Positions 10,679 to 22,039 of a DNA stretch of 64,000 nt are shown one piece after another; the stretch's first letter is position 1, and each line of letters starts with the position of its first letter. The notes under the pieces are model-generated. The model ran no database searches, had not been told where the DNA came from, and saw nothing but the letters and a program-made list of their open reading frames with translations. Where the stretch lies: the NCBI GenBank assembly GCA_021442155.1, contig CM038221.1:148915601-148979600 (forward strand), read 5' to 3'. The translations under genes were made by a program, and so were the position numbers. The stretch comes from Cymbidium sinense (taxonomy: Eukaryota; Streptophyta; Magnoliopsida; Asparagales; Orchidaceae).

Positions 10679-13045
10679 TCATGCATTAAAATATTTTCTT
10701 GTAATATCCATCATCGCCTTAGTACCCTTCACCAACCGATTGATGGAGCTTGAGTTGAATTACCGCGAGAACATCGATATTACCGATGATTTTTACAATC
10801 GATGTGTGATATCGTAGCCCCTCTAAAAAATACTCTAGCATAATAGAGAAAGGTGTTGTAACTGGTGATGAAACGCGTTCTGCAACACTATCAGACTGTA
10901 CTTTGGTTTCTGTAATAATAAAAATAGGATGGTTTGATGATTAACAGCAATATTTAAAATATTAAAAATTAAGAGGCAAATAGAAAATTACTCTTGGCTT
11001 TCTTGGATCTCTCCCAATATCCCTTAAGTCATGCGTTGGAAATACCGTTTGGACATTGCTTAACTAGATCCTTTAAGATCTCTTTTTCCTTGTCTGCTGT
11101 GGTTGGCTTCTTCTTCTTAGCTGCTCTGTTAGCTGGAGGAGAATTCCCACTTATTATAGAGTCGACATCGTCATATAGTTTTTTAAAGGATCCAAGCATA
11201 TACCCCTCTTATTATCTCGTATGCTTATTTGATATGCATATCGGCTTATGTGGTTTCAAAAAATAATACCAGTAGCATTTCCATCTGTGCTTTTTTACAT
11301 CTCTTAATTTTTTGGATGCACTATCGATGTAGATATCCCTCTTCGCTCTGGTAGACCATCGCATGAGAAAATGCTTATCGAATGCGCTACATCACCGACT
11401 AAGAACTCGATACAAGTGCACAAAGTAATCCCATCATTTCAAATTTTTTGCAAGTACAAGTTACATCTAGGGTAGTCCCATTGAAATGGATAGTCCATAT
11501 TTTGGATGAATTTTTATTCTCTAAGTTTCTCACCAAATACTCTATGGGGCTATCAGCTGACACAGTTACTGATAGACCTCCAACTCCATGCAAAAAGTCT
11601 TCCTCAAATATAGTATAAACCTTTCTTGTACAAAACATAGCAGCTTGTTTTAGAATGGGTCTCTAACAATAGAACACCGATTGGTACACTTGAAGTCTTT
11701 GTCATGTTCATTCCAGCACCATGTCTCCATAACCTTCTCCAACCCCAAGAAATAATCTGTGAGCTAACTTGTTGGTTTAGAGATTCTGTGACATACGTTG
11801 TTCGTGGACTCACTACATTGTGTTGACAAGATGCCCATGCAGAATAAGTCCTTACTGAATGTAATGGACCACTTGGATCTAATTTTATAAAGCTCAGATA
11901 GCCAAGCATGATCATACAAATTGCCTTCTTCTAGCATGGCAGACCAAGCTTCTTCAAACTCTTCCTCTAAGTCACACTTGCTCATGCATGTATAAAATAA
12001 CCCTTATACTCTCTTATTACTATTAAAGCAATGAACCTTGGAAGGAGCTTTCTTTGAAATATGCCATTGACACAACCTATGATGAGTATGTGATAATATA
12101 ATTTTGATAGCTTGCGCCATAGCCTGATCTTGATCAGTGAATATTGTTATAGGATGTCTGTAACTCATCAACTGAAGAAATATTTGAAATAGCCATGATA
12201 ATGACTCAATTGTCTCCGAAAAAAAAGGCTACCCAAATAAGATATTTTGCGGTGATGATTCACTCCAACAAGAGGGGCACAAACAAGATTATATTTATTG
12301 AGTCGATAGCTTGTATCAAAATTATCACATCCCCAAAATAATCATATTCTACCCTAGACATGTCATTGCTCCAAAAAAACTAACAAGCAATCGACTCATC
12401 AACTTGTACATCCCATAAACATCGTATTTCTTGCCTTTCCTCAATGTATAATGCATTCTGACTATTGGCAATCCTCGATCTTCTCTCTTTCTGAATGAAA
12501 TTGAAAGCATCTCTTTTTGTGAATCCAATATTCTCTACGCTACCAACTTCCTCAGTTAGATAGCTGAATGCATCAGTTGCTCTAATTCTGACTTTTATCA
12601 TTGTCTTCAATGCGGACACCTTCTCATCGCTAATGCATCTGTGTGATCTGAGAAGATGTAAGTTAGCAGGCTTTGCCACATAATGATTATGACTTTCTGT
12701 ATATTTTTTAACCATCCAGTTCCCCTCCAAATGAACAGAGAATCTAATCATGGCTGGAAAACCAGTCCTTATATCAATTTTCTGGAATTTTGTTAAGTTG
12801 TTTAGACTGACAGATTTCTTCTGACCAACTTTTGCACATAAAAAATCTTTTGATTTCAATTTCTTAGAGTTTGGCTAATAATTAGTATGGTCCTTCCGAA
12901 CACTGAAGCCGGTTTGATGTGCATAGTCACAGTACAATGCATACACCTCCATTTCATTTTGAACAGTGGTGCCAAGGAGTTTCCCCAATTTTGAGTCATT
13001 AGATATTACGACTTCATCATCGCACTACTCATTGACCGCATTCAT
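10679..13045 (-). pseudogene. M1 FAR1-like transposase gene, decayed
   Basis: The gene encodes a FAR1/FHY3-MURA-type protein, a DNA-binding transposase relative. Order from the ATG at 13045: N-terminal region; FAR1 zinc-type domain (12380-12859) with FLCAKVGQ, TGFPAMIRF and ESHNH; MULE DDE region with FTDQDQAMA and RLCQWHISK; a segment with STQCSESTNN; then a SWIM motif reading CTCKKFEMMGLLCAL. Damage: two early nonsense codons (NE-stop-C and NY-stop-P), one FAR1-domain Cys changed to Phe (TGF for TGC), a missing T that throws the frame at the first catalytic Asp (FDT), several later shifts, and loss of the SWIM His. A GT-AG intron precedes the last exon, as in M2 and M3. The ATG lies about 90 bp from the array, so the array is its likely promoter. 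Confidence 0.85.
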
Positions 13046-13129
13046 GTGCCCAAATAGCTCCAGAAATATGTGACATGTAAAATAGATCCACAAATGAATA
13101 TATTTCCTCTAAATAGGCTAAAGAAAGTA

Positions 13130-14190
13130 AAAAAAAATGAGCTAAATCCTAAGAGTACAGAGAGTACAGATGCAGAAATCCCCAAAAAATATCCAAACAG
13201 CCTCCAAATTGCTTCCAATGGAATGTAATGAACATAATCTAAACAACCAGGCCAAAGAAAGTGGAAAAAAATGGCCAAAGTCATCTGTACTCTCAAGAGA
13301 GTACATATACAAAATAACACTAAAAAATAACCAATCACCCTCCAAATTGCTCATAATGTAATGTAATGAATATATTTACTCCAAATAGGTCAAAGAAACT
13401 AAAAGGTCAAATGCTCAGACTCATGAGAGTGAAAAGTACAGAGAGCACAGATGTAAAAATCCCCCAAAAATCATCCAAACAGCCTCCAAATTACTTCTAA
13501 TGGAATGTAACGAACATAATCTAAACAACCAGACCAAAGAAAGTGGGAAAAAAATAGAAAATCATCTCAGACTCAAGAGAGTAGTACAAAATGTAAAATA
13601 ATACAAAAAATAACCAAACAGCCTCCAAATTATTCCTAATGATTATAATGAACATATTTACTCCAAACAGGCCAAAGAAACTAGAAAAAAGGCCCAAAAT
13701 GTACTCTCATGAGAGCACAGAGAGTACAGATAGAAATCTCTCATAAAAGTTAACCAAACAGATAGAAAATTACTTCTAATAGAATGTAATGACTATATTC
13801 TCCCCATCTAGGCAAAATAAATTGAAAAAATATGAGAAAATAATCTGTACTCTCATGAGAGTATAGAGAGTACAGATACAAAAAACCACACAAAAACCAT
13901 CAAAACAGCCTCTAAATTACATCAAATGGAATGTAATAACATAATCTCAACAACCAGACCAAAGAAACTGGGAAAAATGGCCAAAATCATCTGTACTCTC
14001 AAGAGAGTATAGATGCAAAATAACACTAAAAATCAACCAAACAGCCTCCAAATTGCTTCTAATGGAATGTAATGAACATATTCTCTCTAGACATGCCAGA
14101 AACTCATGAAAAATAATATAAAATTGGTCAGTACTCTCATGAGATTACAGAAAGTACCCATGCAAAATAGTTCTTAAAATAAGCACAGTC
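13130..14190 (-). repeat. M1 right array, in front of the FAR1-like gene
   Basis: Read on the minus strand this is the same family as the left array, with about eight palindrome centres near 14145, 13998, 13855, 13710, 13572, 13432, 13294 and 13153, roughly 142 bp apart. The A/B alternation is visible here too: CTTG centres go with GATGATTTTGGCC, CATG centres with the other type. Left and right arrays form the inner part of the element's long inverted arms. The 13170-13361 and 13042-13338 frames are array artefacts. Confidence 0.88.
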
Positions 14191-14723
14191 CTCTTGCAAA
14201 GAACACTAAATAGTATAAGAAATATACATTAAATAAAATAATTTCAAGGAATATCACTAACAAACCGAAGAAAAATTATATGTATACAACAGTTGAGAAA
14301 AATTATCGATGAATTTTTATTTAATACATCCTCAGCTAAATTGGTCGATATTTTTTCAACGTTCTCCATCTTCATGGTTCTTTTGTAAAAAAGAAATGAT
14401 ATTTTTTATTTCTCTCTCTAAGCTCGATTCACAAGAAAAAAATACACCCTAAGCATATATATATATATATATATATATTTCTTTTCAATTCCTCCTGCGC
14501 ATTCCAACGATGCTTCTTCTCCCACCGTTGAATGAGGACGGTGAAGTAAGCGTGAACGGCGTGAATGCAGGCCCATTTACATCGCCGTCCATTTACAGTG
14601 CCGTCCGTCTAGTTACAGTGCGGTTAAGCGCTAAAATGGGAAAAAAATTATTGGACACGCGTAGGCTAAAGATTAGAGTCCGCACGTAAAGCTACGTGCT
14701 AACTCCAGACGTAATATTTTCTC
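14190..14723 (-). repeat. M1 right terminal arm
   Basis: This is the reverse-complement partner of 2500-3039. From the end inward: GAGAAAATATTACG, then a hairpin-like stretch with both TAGCACGTAGC and TACGTGCGGACTC. After these come the GTAA.TGGACGG motifs, a (TA)n tract and the GGTGTATTTTTTTCTTGTG phrase. No gene. Confidence 0.8.
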
Positions 14724-14732
14724 GTTCTTTAG
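14724..14732 (+). repeat. M1 target-site duplication, right copy
   Basis: GTTCTTTAG, identical to 2491-2499. Confidence 0.92.
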
Positions 14733-14744
14733 GGGGTTCATTCG

Positions 14745-15700
14745 ATTCAAGCAAAAAAAGGAAGTTTTTTTTCCTATCTGCTCTGCTCTCTATCCCGCCT
14801 CCCTCCCATTCACCCATCCGCTGTTCCTTACTCCCAATTGAAGCCGAACGAAGTCCCCTCTCGGTTCATCCTCAAGGAGCCAAAATCCTGTAAGCCCATC
14901 TTCTCCTTAGATCCGAAAACCTGCAGCTCAACCCCTCACTCCAGTCCGTCACAGCCTTTCATGCACTCGAAACCCATCCGTCTCTCGCTGGTTCCCCATC
15001 CAGATTCGAGAAATATGTCTCCTCTACCCAGCAACCCATTGGCCCAGCCATACCACACTGCAATTCCGCTCTCTCCCGTCTTCCAGCTCCCCGACTAAAT
15101 AGTCAACCTCTCCATCCTCACTGATTCACAACCATCCATCACAAATAGAGTCGAACTCCAACTCCAATCTGTTTCCTCTCTGTCATATTCCTATTCCTCT
15201 TTTATCCCCATCTCTCACAGATCCCTTAATCCTTCCTCCAAAACTAACTTCCCCAATATCTAATAGATGAGTTAAAACAAAGATATGTGATTTCATATTT
15301 TTGTAGAGCATATAGATTATCTTTTTTAGTATTTAGTTAAAACCAAATCAAATCCTGTTCAAAGTCATGCTCCAACTTGTTATTAATCAACCTCGTAATT
15401 CTTAGATTAGCACAAAACTAGAGAGATGTGGGATTAAGAATTTTGTGTGAATTTGAATTGATATTTTTGGTTATATGATAAGAAAGCTGAGGAATAAGAT
15501 CTAAGATTATGAGGAGTCATAATTGTCATTTTCACTGCTTGTAAGAGTTTGAGTTAAGATTATTTCAAAGTTTGCTCAAATACTATCAAATTAAGAACAA
15601 ATATTATCACCATGAGTTGCCTCTTCAACAATAACTTTGGGTTGACAAAATAAGTAGTAGTACATTGTTGGCCCTCATTCGCTAAAATCAAGTCCCCGCT
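14745..15700. other. Pyrimidine-rich, mixed-composition DNA, no gene identified
   Basis: From 14760 to about 15240 the plus strand is rich in C and T and carries two overlapping frames (14696-14893 and 14838-15098, the latter 86 codons, Pro/Ser-rich). Neither resembles a family I know. It could be a captured 5' gene end or a retroelement leader. From 15240 on it is ordinary AT-rich DNA. Confidence 0.4.
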
Positions 15701-16620
15701 TTCTCGTCCCAAGAAAATTGCTCCCTCTCGCCCATCTCCCAACCATTCCTCCTCACTCACCTTCTCTTTCATGACTAGTAGAGGCTCGCCATCAAGTGTG
15801 TTCCTCTCAAGAACCATTTTTTTCAGAGCCGAGAGCAACTCGTCGACGGGTTCCTCTCAAAGATTATCTCCCAGCCTATTTCATATGCCCTCTTTGATTG
15901 GAGATCAATTCCCTTTGCCATAGATGAGAAAGAACTCCGTCATCAGGCATGTTTCTCTCAATTTCCAGCATCTTCCTCCTCTTTTCCCTTCCTCTCGGCA
16001 TACCTTTCCCAATCATTTTCCTCCTCCTTTCCCTTCCACACAAATGACGACTACCGAGAGGCAACTCCGTCATCAGACGGGTTACTCTCGATTTTCAGCA
16101 TTTCCCCCATCTATTCAACCCAAATAATCAACTCGATAATCTCACATATTCAATTCTTTCTAGTCTAACTCATGCAAAATTATTATTGCTGCTGTTGATG
16201 AATGTATGGAGATGCTTGAATGTATAAAAAGAAATTGTATATTTATGCATGTGCTTCTTTTTGTAGGTTTGAAGGCCTCGTCATGCTCATAAGGGCGATG
16301 AGAAATACGATGTGGTATGAAGACATCTTTCTACGCTTCATCAAGGCACCAATCCAAAATTGTTAGATGTGCCGCCCCCTATGTCGAAATGTGTCGAAAT
16401 TTTGACTAAATTTTGGGCTTTAAAAAAGTGGGGAAGGAGATTTGAATGTATGGAAATTGAATATATTTTCTTTTATGTAGGTGATTGAATGCCTCGTTAT
16501 ACTCATCAGGGCGTAACGTGATTAAAATTCGGCTGATGTGCTTCAAAACACAACCGTCATCATCGAGCGATGTAGGCCAAAACAACAATATAACTCCTGG
16601 GGATGATGAATACTAAATGT
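15700..16620 (-). repeat. Dispersed repeat R2, copy 1
   Basis: The reverse complement resembles 29690-30440. Both carry a phrase of the form GCCCTGATGAGCATAACGAGGCCTTCAAA; here it occurs twice (about 16280 and 16500), as does a related CT-rich block around GAGGCAACTCCGTCATCAGACG. The 92-codon minus frame at 15560-15838 and the frames at 15876-16127 fall in or beside it and show no recognisable domain. Confidence 0.6.
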
Positions 16621-16779
16621 CAAAATTTTGTCCAAAATTCATACTTGCAAATAAAATGCAAGCTAAATAAACAACGCTGCTTATGTTTGCTAAAATAAAA
16701 TTGATATCAAATTGAATTTTAAATTATAAGTGAAAATGAATTTAAAATGAATTTAAAAATTGTATTTTAAATAAAATTG

Positions 16780-17275
16780 ATATCAAATTATGATATAAAT
16801 ATAACATTCTTTGGGAAGATCCAAAGAATGTACGAAGCATTGCACTCTTTATATATATATAATATAAATAGAGCGAAAATACGATTCCTTTATTCGAAAA
16901 GGATTAATAGTGGGCCAATGCATATATTTAGTCTTTTACTTAGTAGTTGCATCAGATGCAAGTTATTAGCAACGTGTAGTATTTCTACGTCTATATATAA
17001 GTAATTATGTTTTCTCATATATTCATTCTTTTGAGTGAAAAGTTAATGTAAAATAAACAATTTGTTTATGAAGTATAATTTTTTTTAACTATTTTGTTGG
17101 AAATAAATATGAAAATTTTAAGATAGTTTACTTTGTAGTTCATTTCTAAGAAAATATATAGCAAAATGATCACATTTAATTGCATGAATTTAGTCCATTT
17201 TAAAATGCATAAAATCAAACATCTTGCGGAGAAGTTTTACAGCAGACTTGCATAGAGCAGACATGATTTTTCCAA
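16780..17275 (+). repeat. Dispersed repeat D1, copy 2
   Basis: Same orientation and same internal order as 1140-1690, and with the same abrupt end after TTTTTCCAATTC. Together the copies bracket M1 and its flanking repeats. Confidence 0.7.
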
Positions 17276-17279
17276 TTCG

Positions 17280-18340
17280 GACAAGCAATTTTTATTAGGC
17301 TGCTTCAATTGAAATATGTAAACGAAGATTAATAAGGTTTGTCGGTTGTAAAATAATGAACAGTAGTCAAGTCCACAGCTCATACAGTTTCCGCTTTGGT
17401 AGGATTCCATTTCCATGACTGTTCTCACTTAATTTCCTGCAGAGAACGCTGGCATTGTCCTCCTGATTCCTCTCTCCCATCTCTTCTTCCCGGCCTTTCT
17501 CAAGTCAAGGTCTGCTAAACACTTCATCATCTCCTGGGCAGATTTTATTGTCTTAGACGCTCTCAATGATTTCTCTTAACATTATTGAATCTTGTTAATG
17601 AGTTTGTATGGGAATCTGATGAGGCTCGCAATGTTGGAATTTGTGTTGTGATTCATGGGATGGATAATGGCAAAAACAAGCAATTTTCTGGAATTGAAAA
17701 TTTGCATCTGTTCTTCCTCCAAGCTTCACTAGTTGTTCTCTGTTATTGTGTCTATCGGTTTTGTTCTTCCGGGGCAGCTCGTCCCATTAGACTTCAGTCT
17801 CAGAGTTAACCTAAAGAAAATAGCTGATTTCTAGTAGATAAATTCATCAAAAATAGAAAAAAATATATCGAAAATATAAAGTTTTGTATATAGTAATCTA
17901 TCAGTTGATAAAATAACCATCAGAAAGACTCTATAATGAAATAATAACTGAGAATGGGTTTTTGTCAATAACCGTCAGTGTTAAATATATTAAAAATTTC
18001 TGATTTCTGACTAATTTTTCAGTTGGAATTTCTAAAGGGTACAGTGCTTTTTCTCTAATTAGAAGAGTTAGGTTCAAATCAAACCTCATCTCTTACTACT
18101 AATATAGTTGCCATTAAGTCTCATCATTATTGTTGACCTCTCATTTACTTCACAACTCAAATTAATTGAATATGATCAGATCGATGAGCTGTAAATGAGA
18201 TATTAAACGGATTGAGTTAATAATAATTTAAGTACTTTTAAATATGATAAAAAATTTTAACTGTGGGGCTTGTCATATCTTTAGTACATTATATTGTAAG
18301 CTCTTTGGAGATATGTCATGAAGAATTTAGATATTTTTAG
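17280..18340. other. Unassigned DNA before M4
   Basis: A mixed-composition stretch (17400-17810) contains a 74-codon plus-strand frame (17585-17809) with no recognisable domain. Then AT-rich DNA follows up to the first M4 array unit. I could not find an M4 terminus of the GAAAATATTACG type here, so the left end of M4 is lost or lies outside the recognisable part. Confidence 0.4.
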
Positions 18341-19835
18341 AGCAATTTTGTATATGTACTCTCTGTACTCTCATGAGAGTACACCCTACCTTTTTAGTTT
18401 TCTCAATTGTGGGGCTTATCATATGTTTAGTATATACTATTGTAAGATGTTTGGAGATGTTTCATGAATAATTTAGATAATTTTGGAGATGTTTTGTCTA
18501 TGTACTCTCTGTACTCTCATAAGAGTACATCTCATTTTTTAATTATTTTAACTGTGGGGCTTGTCATATGTTTAGTACATCATATTGTAAGATGTTTGGA
18601 AATATTTCATGAAGAATTTGGGTATTTTTGGAGCTATTTTAGATATGTACTCTCTATACTCTCATGAGGGTACACCCAATTTTTTTTTTAAATTTTCAAC
18701 TGTGGGATTTGTCATATGTTTACTATATCCTATTGTAAGATGGTTGAAGATGTTTCATGAAAAATTTGGTGATTTTTAGAGTTATTTTGCATGTGTACTC
18801 TTTGTACTCTCATGAAGGTACATCCTATGGCTTCAATTTTTTCAACTATAGGCTTGTCATATGTTTAGTACATCATATTGTAAGCAGTTTGGAGATGTTT
18901 CATGAAGAATTTGAGTATTTTTGGAACTATTTTGTATGTGTACTCTCTATACTCTCATAAGGATACACCCCATTTTTCTAAAAGTTTTAACTGTGGGATT
19001 TATCATATGTTTACCATAACCTATTGCAAGATGGTTGGAGATGTTTCATGAAAAATTTGCTAATTTTTGGAGCTATTTTGCATGTGTACTCTCTGTACTC
19101 TAATGAGGGTACACCATATTTTTCAAAATTTTCAACTGTCAGGCTTGTCATATGTTTAATATATCTTATTGTAAGATATGTAGAGATGTTTCATGAAAAA
19201 TTTGATAATTTTTGGAGATATTTTGCATGTGTACTCTCTCTACTCTCATGAGGGTACACTCTATTTTTTTCAAAAATTTCAGCTATAGGGCTTGTCATAT
19301 GTTTAGTAGATCCTATTGTAAGATGTTTGTAGATATTTCATGAAGAATTTGAGTGTTTTTAGAGCTATTTTGCATGTACACTTTCTATACTCTCATTAGA
19401 GTACACCTCATTTTCTCAAAATTTTCAGCTGTGAGGCTTGTCATATATTTAGTAGATCCTATTATAAGATGTTTGGAGATGTTTCATGAAGAATTAACTG
19501 ATTTATTGGAGTTATTTTGTATGTGTACTCTCTGTACTCTCATGAGGGTACACTATATTTTTTCAATTTTTTCAACTATGGGGCTTGTCATATGTTTAGA
19601 ACATCCTATTATAAGCTGTTTGAAGATATTTCATGAAGAATTTGGATGTTTTTGGAGGTATTTTGTATGTGTACTTTCTGTACTCTCATGAGGGTACACC
19701 CTATATTTTCAATTTTTTCAAATGTGAATCTTATCATATGTTTACTATATCCTATTTTAAGATATTTGGAGATATTTTATGAATAATTTGCTAGTTTTTA
19801 GAGCTATTTTATATGTGTACGCTCTAGGCCTCCAT
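18340..19835 (+). repeat. M4 array: regular 146-bp palindrome units
   Basis: Palindrome centres lie at 18373, 18519, 18664, 18812, 18957, 19103, 19248, 19395, 19542 and 19688, with a worn one near 19823. Spacings are 145-148 bp throughout, tighter than in M1. The palindrome core is the M1 one, but the right arm is mostly GAGGGTACACC. The spacer differs from M1: GGGGCTTGTCATATGTTTAGTA, TTGTAAGATGTTTGGAGATG, TTTCATGAAGAATTT. So the palindrome is conserved while the spacer has been replaced. Short frames inside (18464-19691) are array artefacts. Confidence 0.92.
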
Positions 19836-19874
19836 TATGTAGATAATGTTCTCAATAATTCACTTTTAATTTTG

Positions 19875-20506
19875 ATGTTTAAAATATTTGGGAAAAGGAT
19901 AACTTCTAGATGCAGACCAAACAACATTAGAGCGGTGTTTGATACTATTTCATATCATTTTGCTAATGAAGTACTTGTCATTTTAAGAAGGCTACATGTG
20001 CATCAATTCATTAGATTGCATGAAATTCTGCAAGATTTGGCTACCATCACTTCAATCATGTCCTGTTGGAATATAGAAAAGCAAGTATTCTATTTTGGTG
20101 GCCAATGCATTACTTTAAAATCTTTTTTTATATATCATAATTATAGAGTGGCGTCAGAATTGATAGCCTACACTGACAATATAGAGAGATTTGGTGATTA
20201 TAATTGGCGAGAAGCCATCTGTAGCTTCCTGGTTTCACAGTTTGATGGTATTACATCCAAAATTTTGACACAAAAAGCACCCAAGTACATGAGTGGCTTT
20301 GTCACTCTTCTAATGGTACATTTTACTTCTTCAGATTTATATTATTTTGCATTAAAGCTAAGTTATGTAAATCTTTATTGTAGATCTGGGCAACAGAGCA
20401 CATAGGAATCATAAGGCCACTCATTCCTTCTACAAAGCCACATATGTTACGATGGTCAAAAATAAAGTTTACAGATAATTCCTCCAGTGGTTTGCAAGGA
20501 CATCTG
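19875..20506 (+). CDS. M4 Kaonashi-type protein, 5' exons 1-2 (partial, open)
   Basis: Exon 1 is 19875-20315 (147 codons), intron 20316-20383 (GTACAT...TTGTAG), exon 2 20384-20506 (41 codons), then another donor (CTG|GTGATG). Start ATG: MFKIFGKRITSRCRPNN, about 50 bp after the array. Landmarks: HQFIRLHEILQDL, SIMSCWNIEKQVF, FGGQCITL, NIERFGDYNWREAICSFLVSQ, APKYMSGFVTLLM, then IWATEHIG in exon 2. This is the plant-mobile/DUF1985-like N-terminal half of Ulp1-type proteins carried by Kaonashi MULEs. Intron 1 falls at the same codon boundary in M2, which supports the gene model. The frame has no stop across both exons. Everything 3' of exon 2, including any Ulp1 domain, is missing where G1 debris begins. 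Role in transposition unknown. Confidence 0.75.
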
Positions 20507-20900
20507 GTGATGCAAAATAAATTGACTTCATTTATCTCAAAATATATTTATTCATATTAAAAATAATCATATTTTCTTATTGGTGTAACACATGTTTGCC
20601 TCAGATTTGTGTGGTGTCCCCCATACACATAATCAAAAATAAAACCACAAAACACTACTACGGAGTGTGTATAATTGTGTAGGAATCATCTGACACTGTC
20701 AAGTAAGCTATCCTTCTTGAGACGACTCTCTGTACCCTATTTTCATAGGTGGATTCAAAGTGATAGTCTGAATCAGACTAACTTATTTTATACTTTGCCT
20801 TTCTTGAAAGCTTATAAGTTCCCTTATGTCTGAGAGAGATATCTTCTTCTTCTTTTGTGTCACTTCCCAAATGAGGAACTAGTCTTCTTAATTTAGATGT
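20507..20900. other. Junction between M4 and gypsy element G1
   Basis: After the second splice donor of M4 the sequence turns AT-rich. It then becomes the far, truncated end of the minus-strand element G1 (about 20650-20900), whose frames are too broken to read. I found no terminal repeat at the junction. Confidence 0.4.
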
Positions 20901-21022
20901 AAAATCAAGTGCTTTAGGGAGAGTCGACATTGCTTTCTTTCTTCCTTTTTGCCTTCATTCTTTCTCCTTCTGAAGTTATTTTTTAGTTCCTAAAGTGGAT
21001 GCCATTGCCTTAAGAGGCTCTG

Positions 21023-21450
21023 CTACTTAGGCTCTTTAGGGATGAAATATTTTGCGTCTTCATAAATCTTTGCTTCATGGAAGGAGAATGGTTGTAGGTT
21101 GCCATAAATTCTAAACTCTTCTCCATCTCGTAGGTACTTCATACACTGATGCATAGTTGATGGGACCATACCATACTTATGCAGCCATGGCTGACCCAAA
21201 AGAGCATTGAACGATGTATCGGCATCGATCACATGAAACATGGCTTCTGTATACAAATTTTGAAATCTGAGTGGGAGGATAAAAGAACCTAGACTTTTCT
21301 GCCCTTTCTCATTGAAACTATGAACCATCAACTTATCCCTTCCAAAGATGTTGGATATCAAGTGATAAATCCCCTTAGTGCTTTCAAATTCATAAGATTG
21401 ATAGAAGAACCTGGATTAATCAATATTCAATTGATCAAGATATCATCACT
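21023..21450 (-). pseudogene. G1 aspartic protease, active-site Asp lost
   Basis: The long open piece (21023-21361) reads SFNEKGQKSLGSFILPLRF, FHVIDADTSFNALLGQPWLH and VPSTMHQCMKY, the conserved C-terminal half of plant gypsy proteases. Just upstream, across a stop near 21360 and another near 21425, is the active-site region ILINPGSSINLMNLKALRG (about 21405). Active plant enzymes have Asp before the [PN]G-S/T-S motif (I-D-P-G-S-S); here it is Asn. The protease normally cuts the Gag-Pol polyprotein inside the particle. This copy would be inactive even if translated. Confidence 0.8.
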
Positions 21451-22039
21451 CTTTACGATAACATATAGAGGACGGTTGTGATCTGCTATTCCCAACATAA
21501 GATCTTCTTCAAAAAATGTGATTATTGGGAGATCTTGAGTTTGCAATGATTTAGTCATACATTTTGCAGTAAAATAAGCTTCATATCTCTCCAGGCCTTT
21601 AAGAGCTTGTATTAAAGTTTCTCAAAGATCTCTTAACATTAAGAGAGCCTCATACACACTTAATTGTGCATGGATCTTTCTCAGATGTGATAGTATATTA
21701 TAATTTATTTTTTCACTTGATTTAAGTTTCTTTTTAAGATCTTCGGGAATGATATCTTCATTGATTTCAATTTGTTTGCTTTTGTCTTTATTTGAATTTC
21801 CCTTCTTTGATGGTGGTGGAAATACTTTACCACTCCTCAATGGAACTTGAATCACATTGTCTTGTTCAGACTCATCTGAAGAAGTAGTTTCTTTCAATTC
21901 ACCTTTCCTTCTAGAGGATTGGCCAAAAGATCTAGAGTCACTTTTCAACTTCATACATTTTATACGTGATGTTATTTCTCCATTAGGAAAACATAAGTAC
22001 TCATCTGAACTGTTATTTTTTGTTGGGTCATTACACAAA

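Larger units (their letters stand above)
2500..14723. mobile_element. M1: 12.2-kb Mutator-like element with two convergent genes
   Basis: M1 starts GAGAAAATATTACG and ends with the exact reverse complement. Perfect 9-bp duplications (GTTCTTTAG) flank it. The outer 450 bp of the two arms stay alignable, sharing for example GGGAGAAGAAGCATCGTTGGAATG and the phrase GGTGTATTTTTTCTTG. Each arm then enters an array of palindromic units (left 3040-5600, right 13130-14190). A Kaonashi-type gene runs rightwards from the left arm, and a FAR1-like gene runs leftwards from the right arm. Such a tail-to-tail layout is that of MuDR. A 1.74-kb foldback element has landed in the Kaonashi gene, and about 2 kb at 7800-9830 look foreign. 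Both genes are broken, so M1 cannot move unaided. Confidence 0.88.

Noticed and set aside
18356..19835. Regular repeats with a palindrome looked like a CRISPR array
   Set aside because: The repeated part is the whole unit of 146 bp, spacers are not unique, and the setting is a plant transposon.
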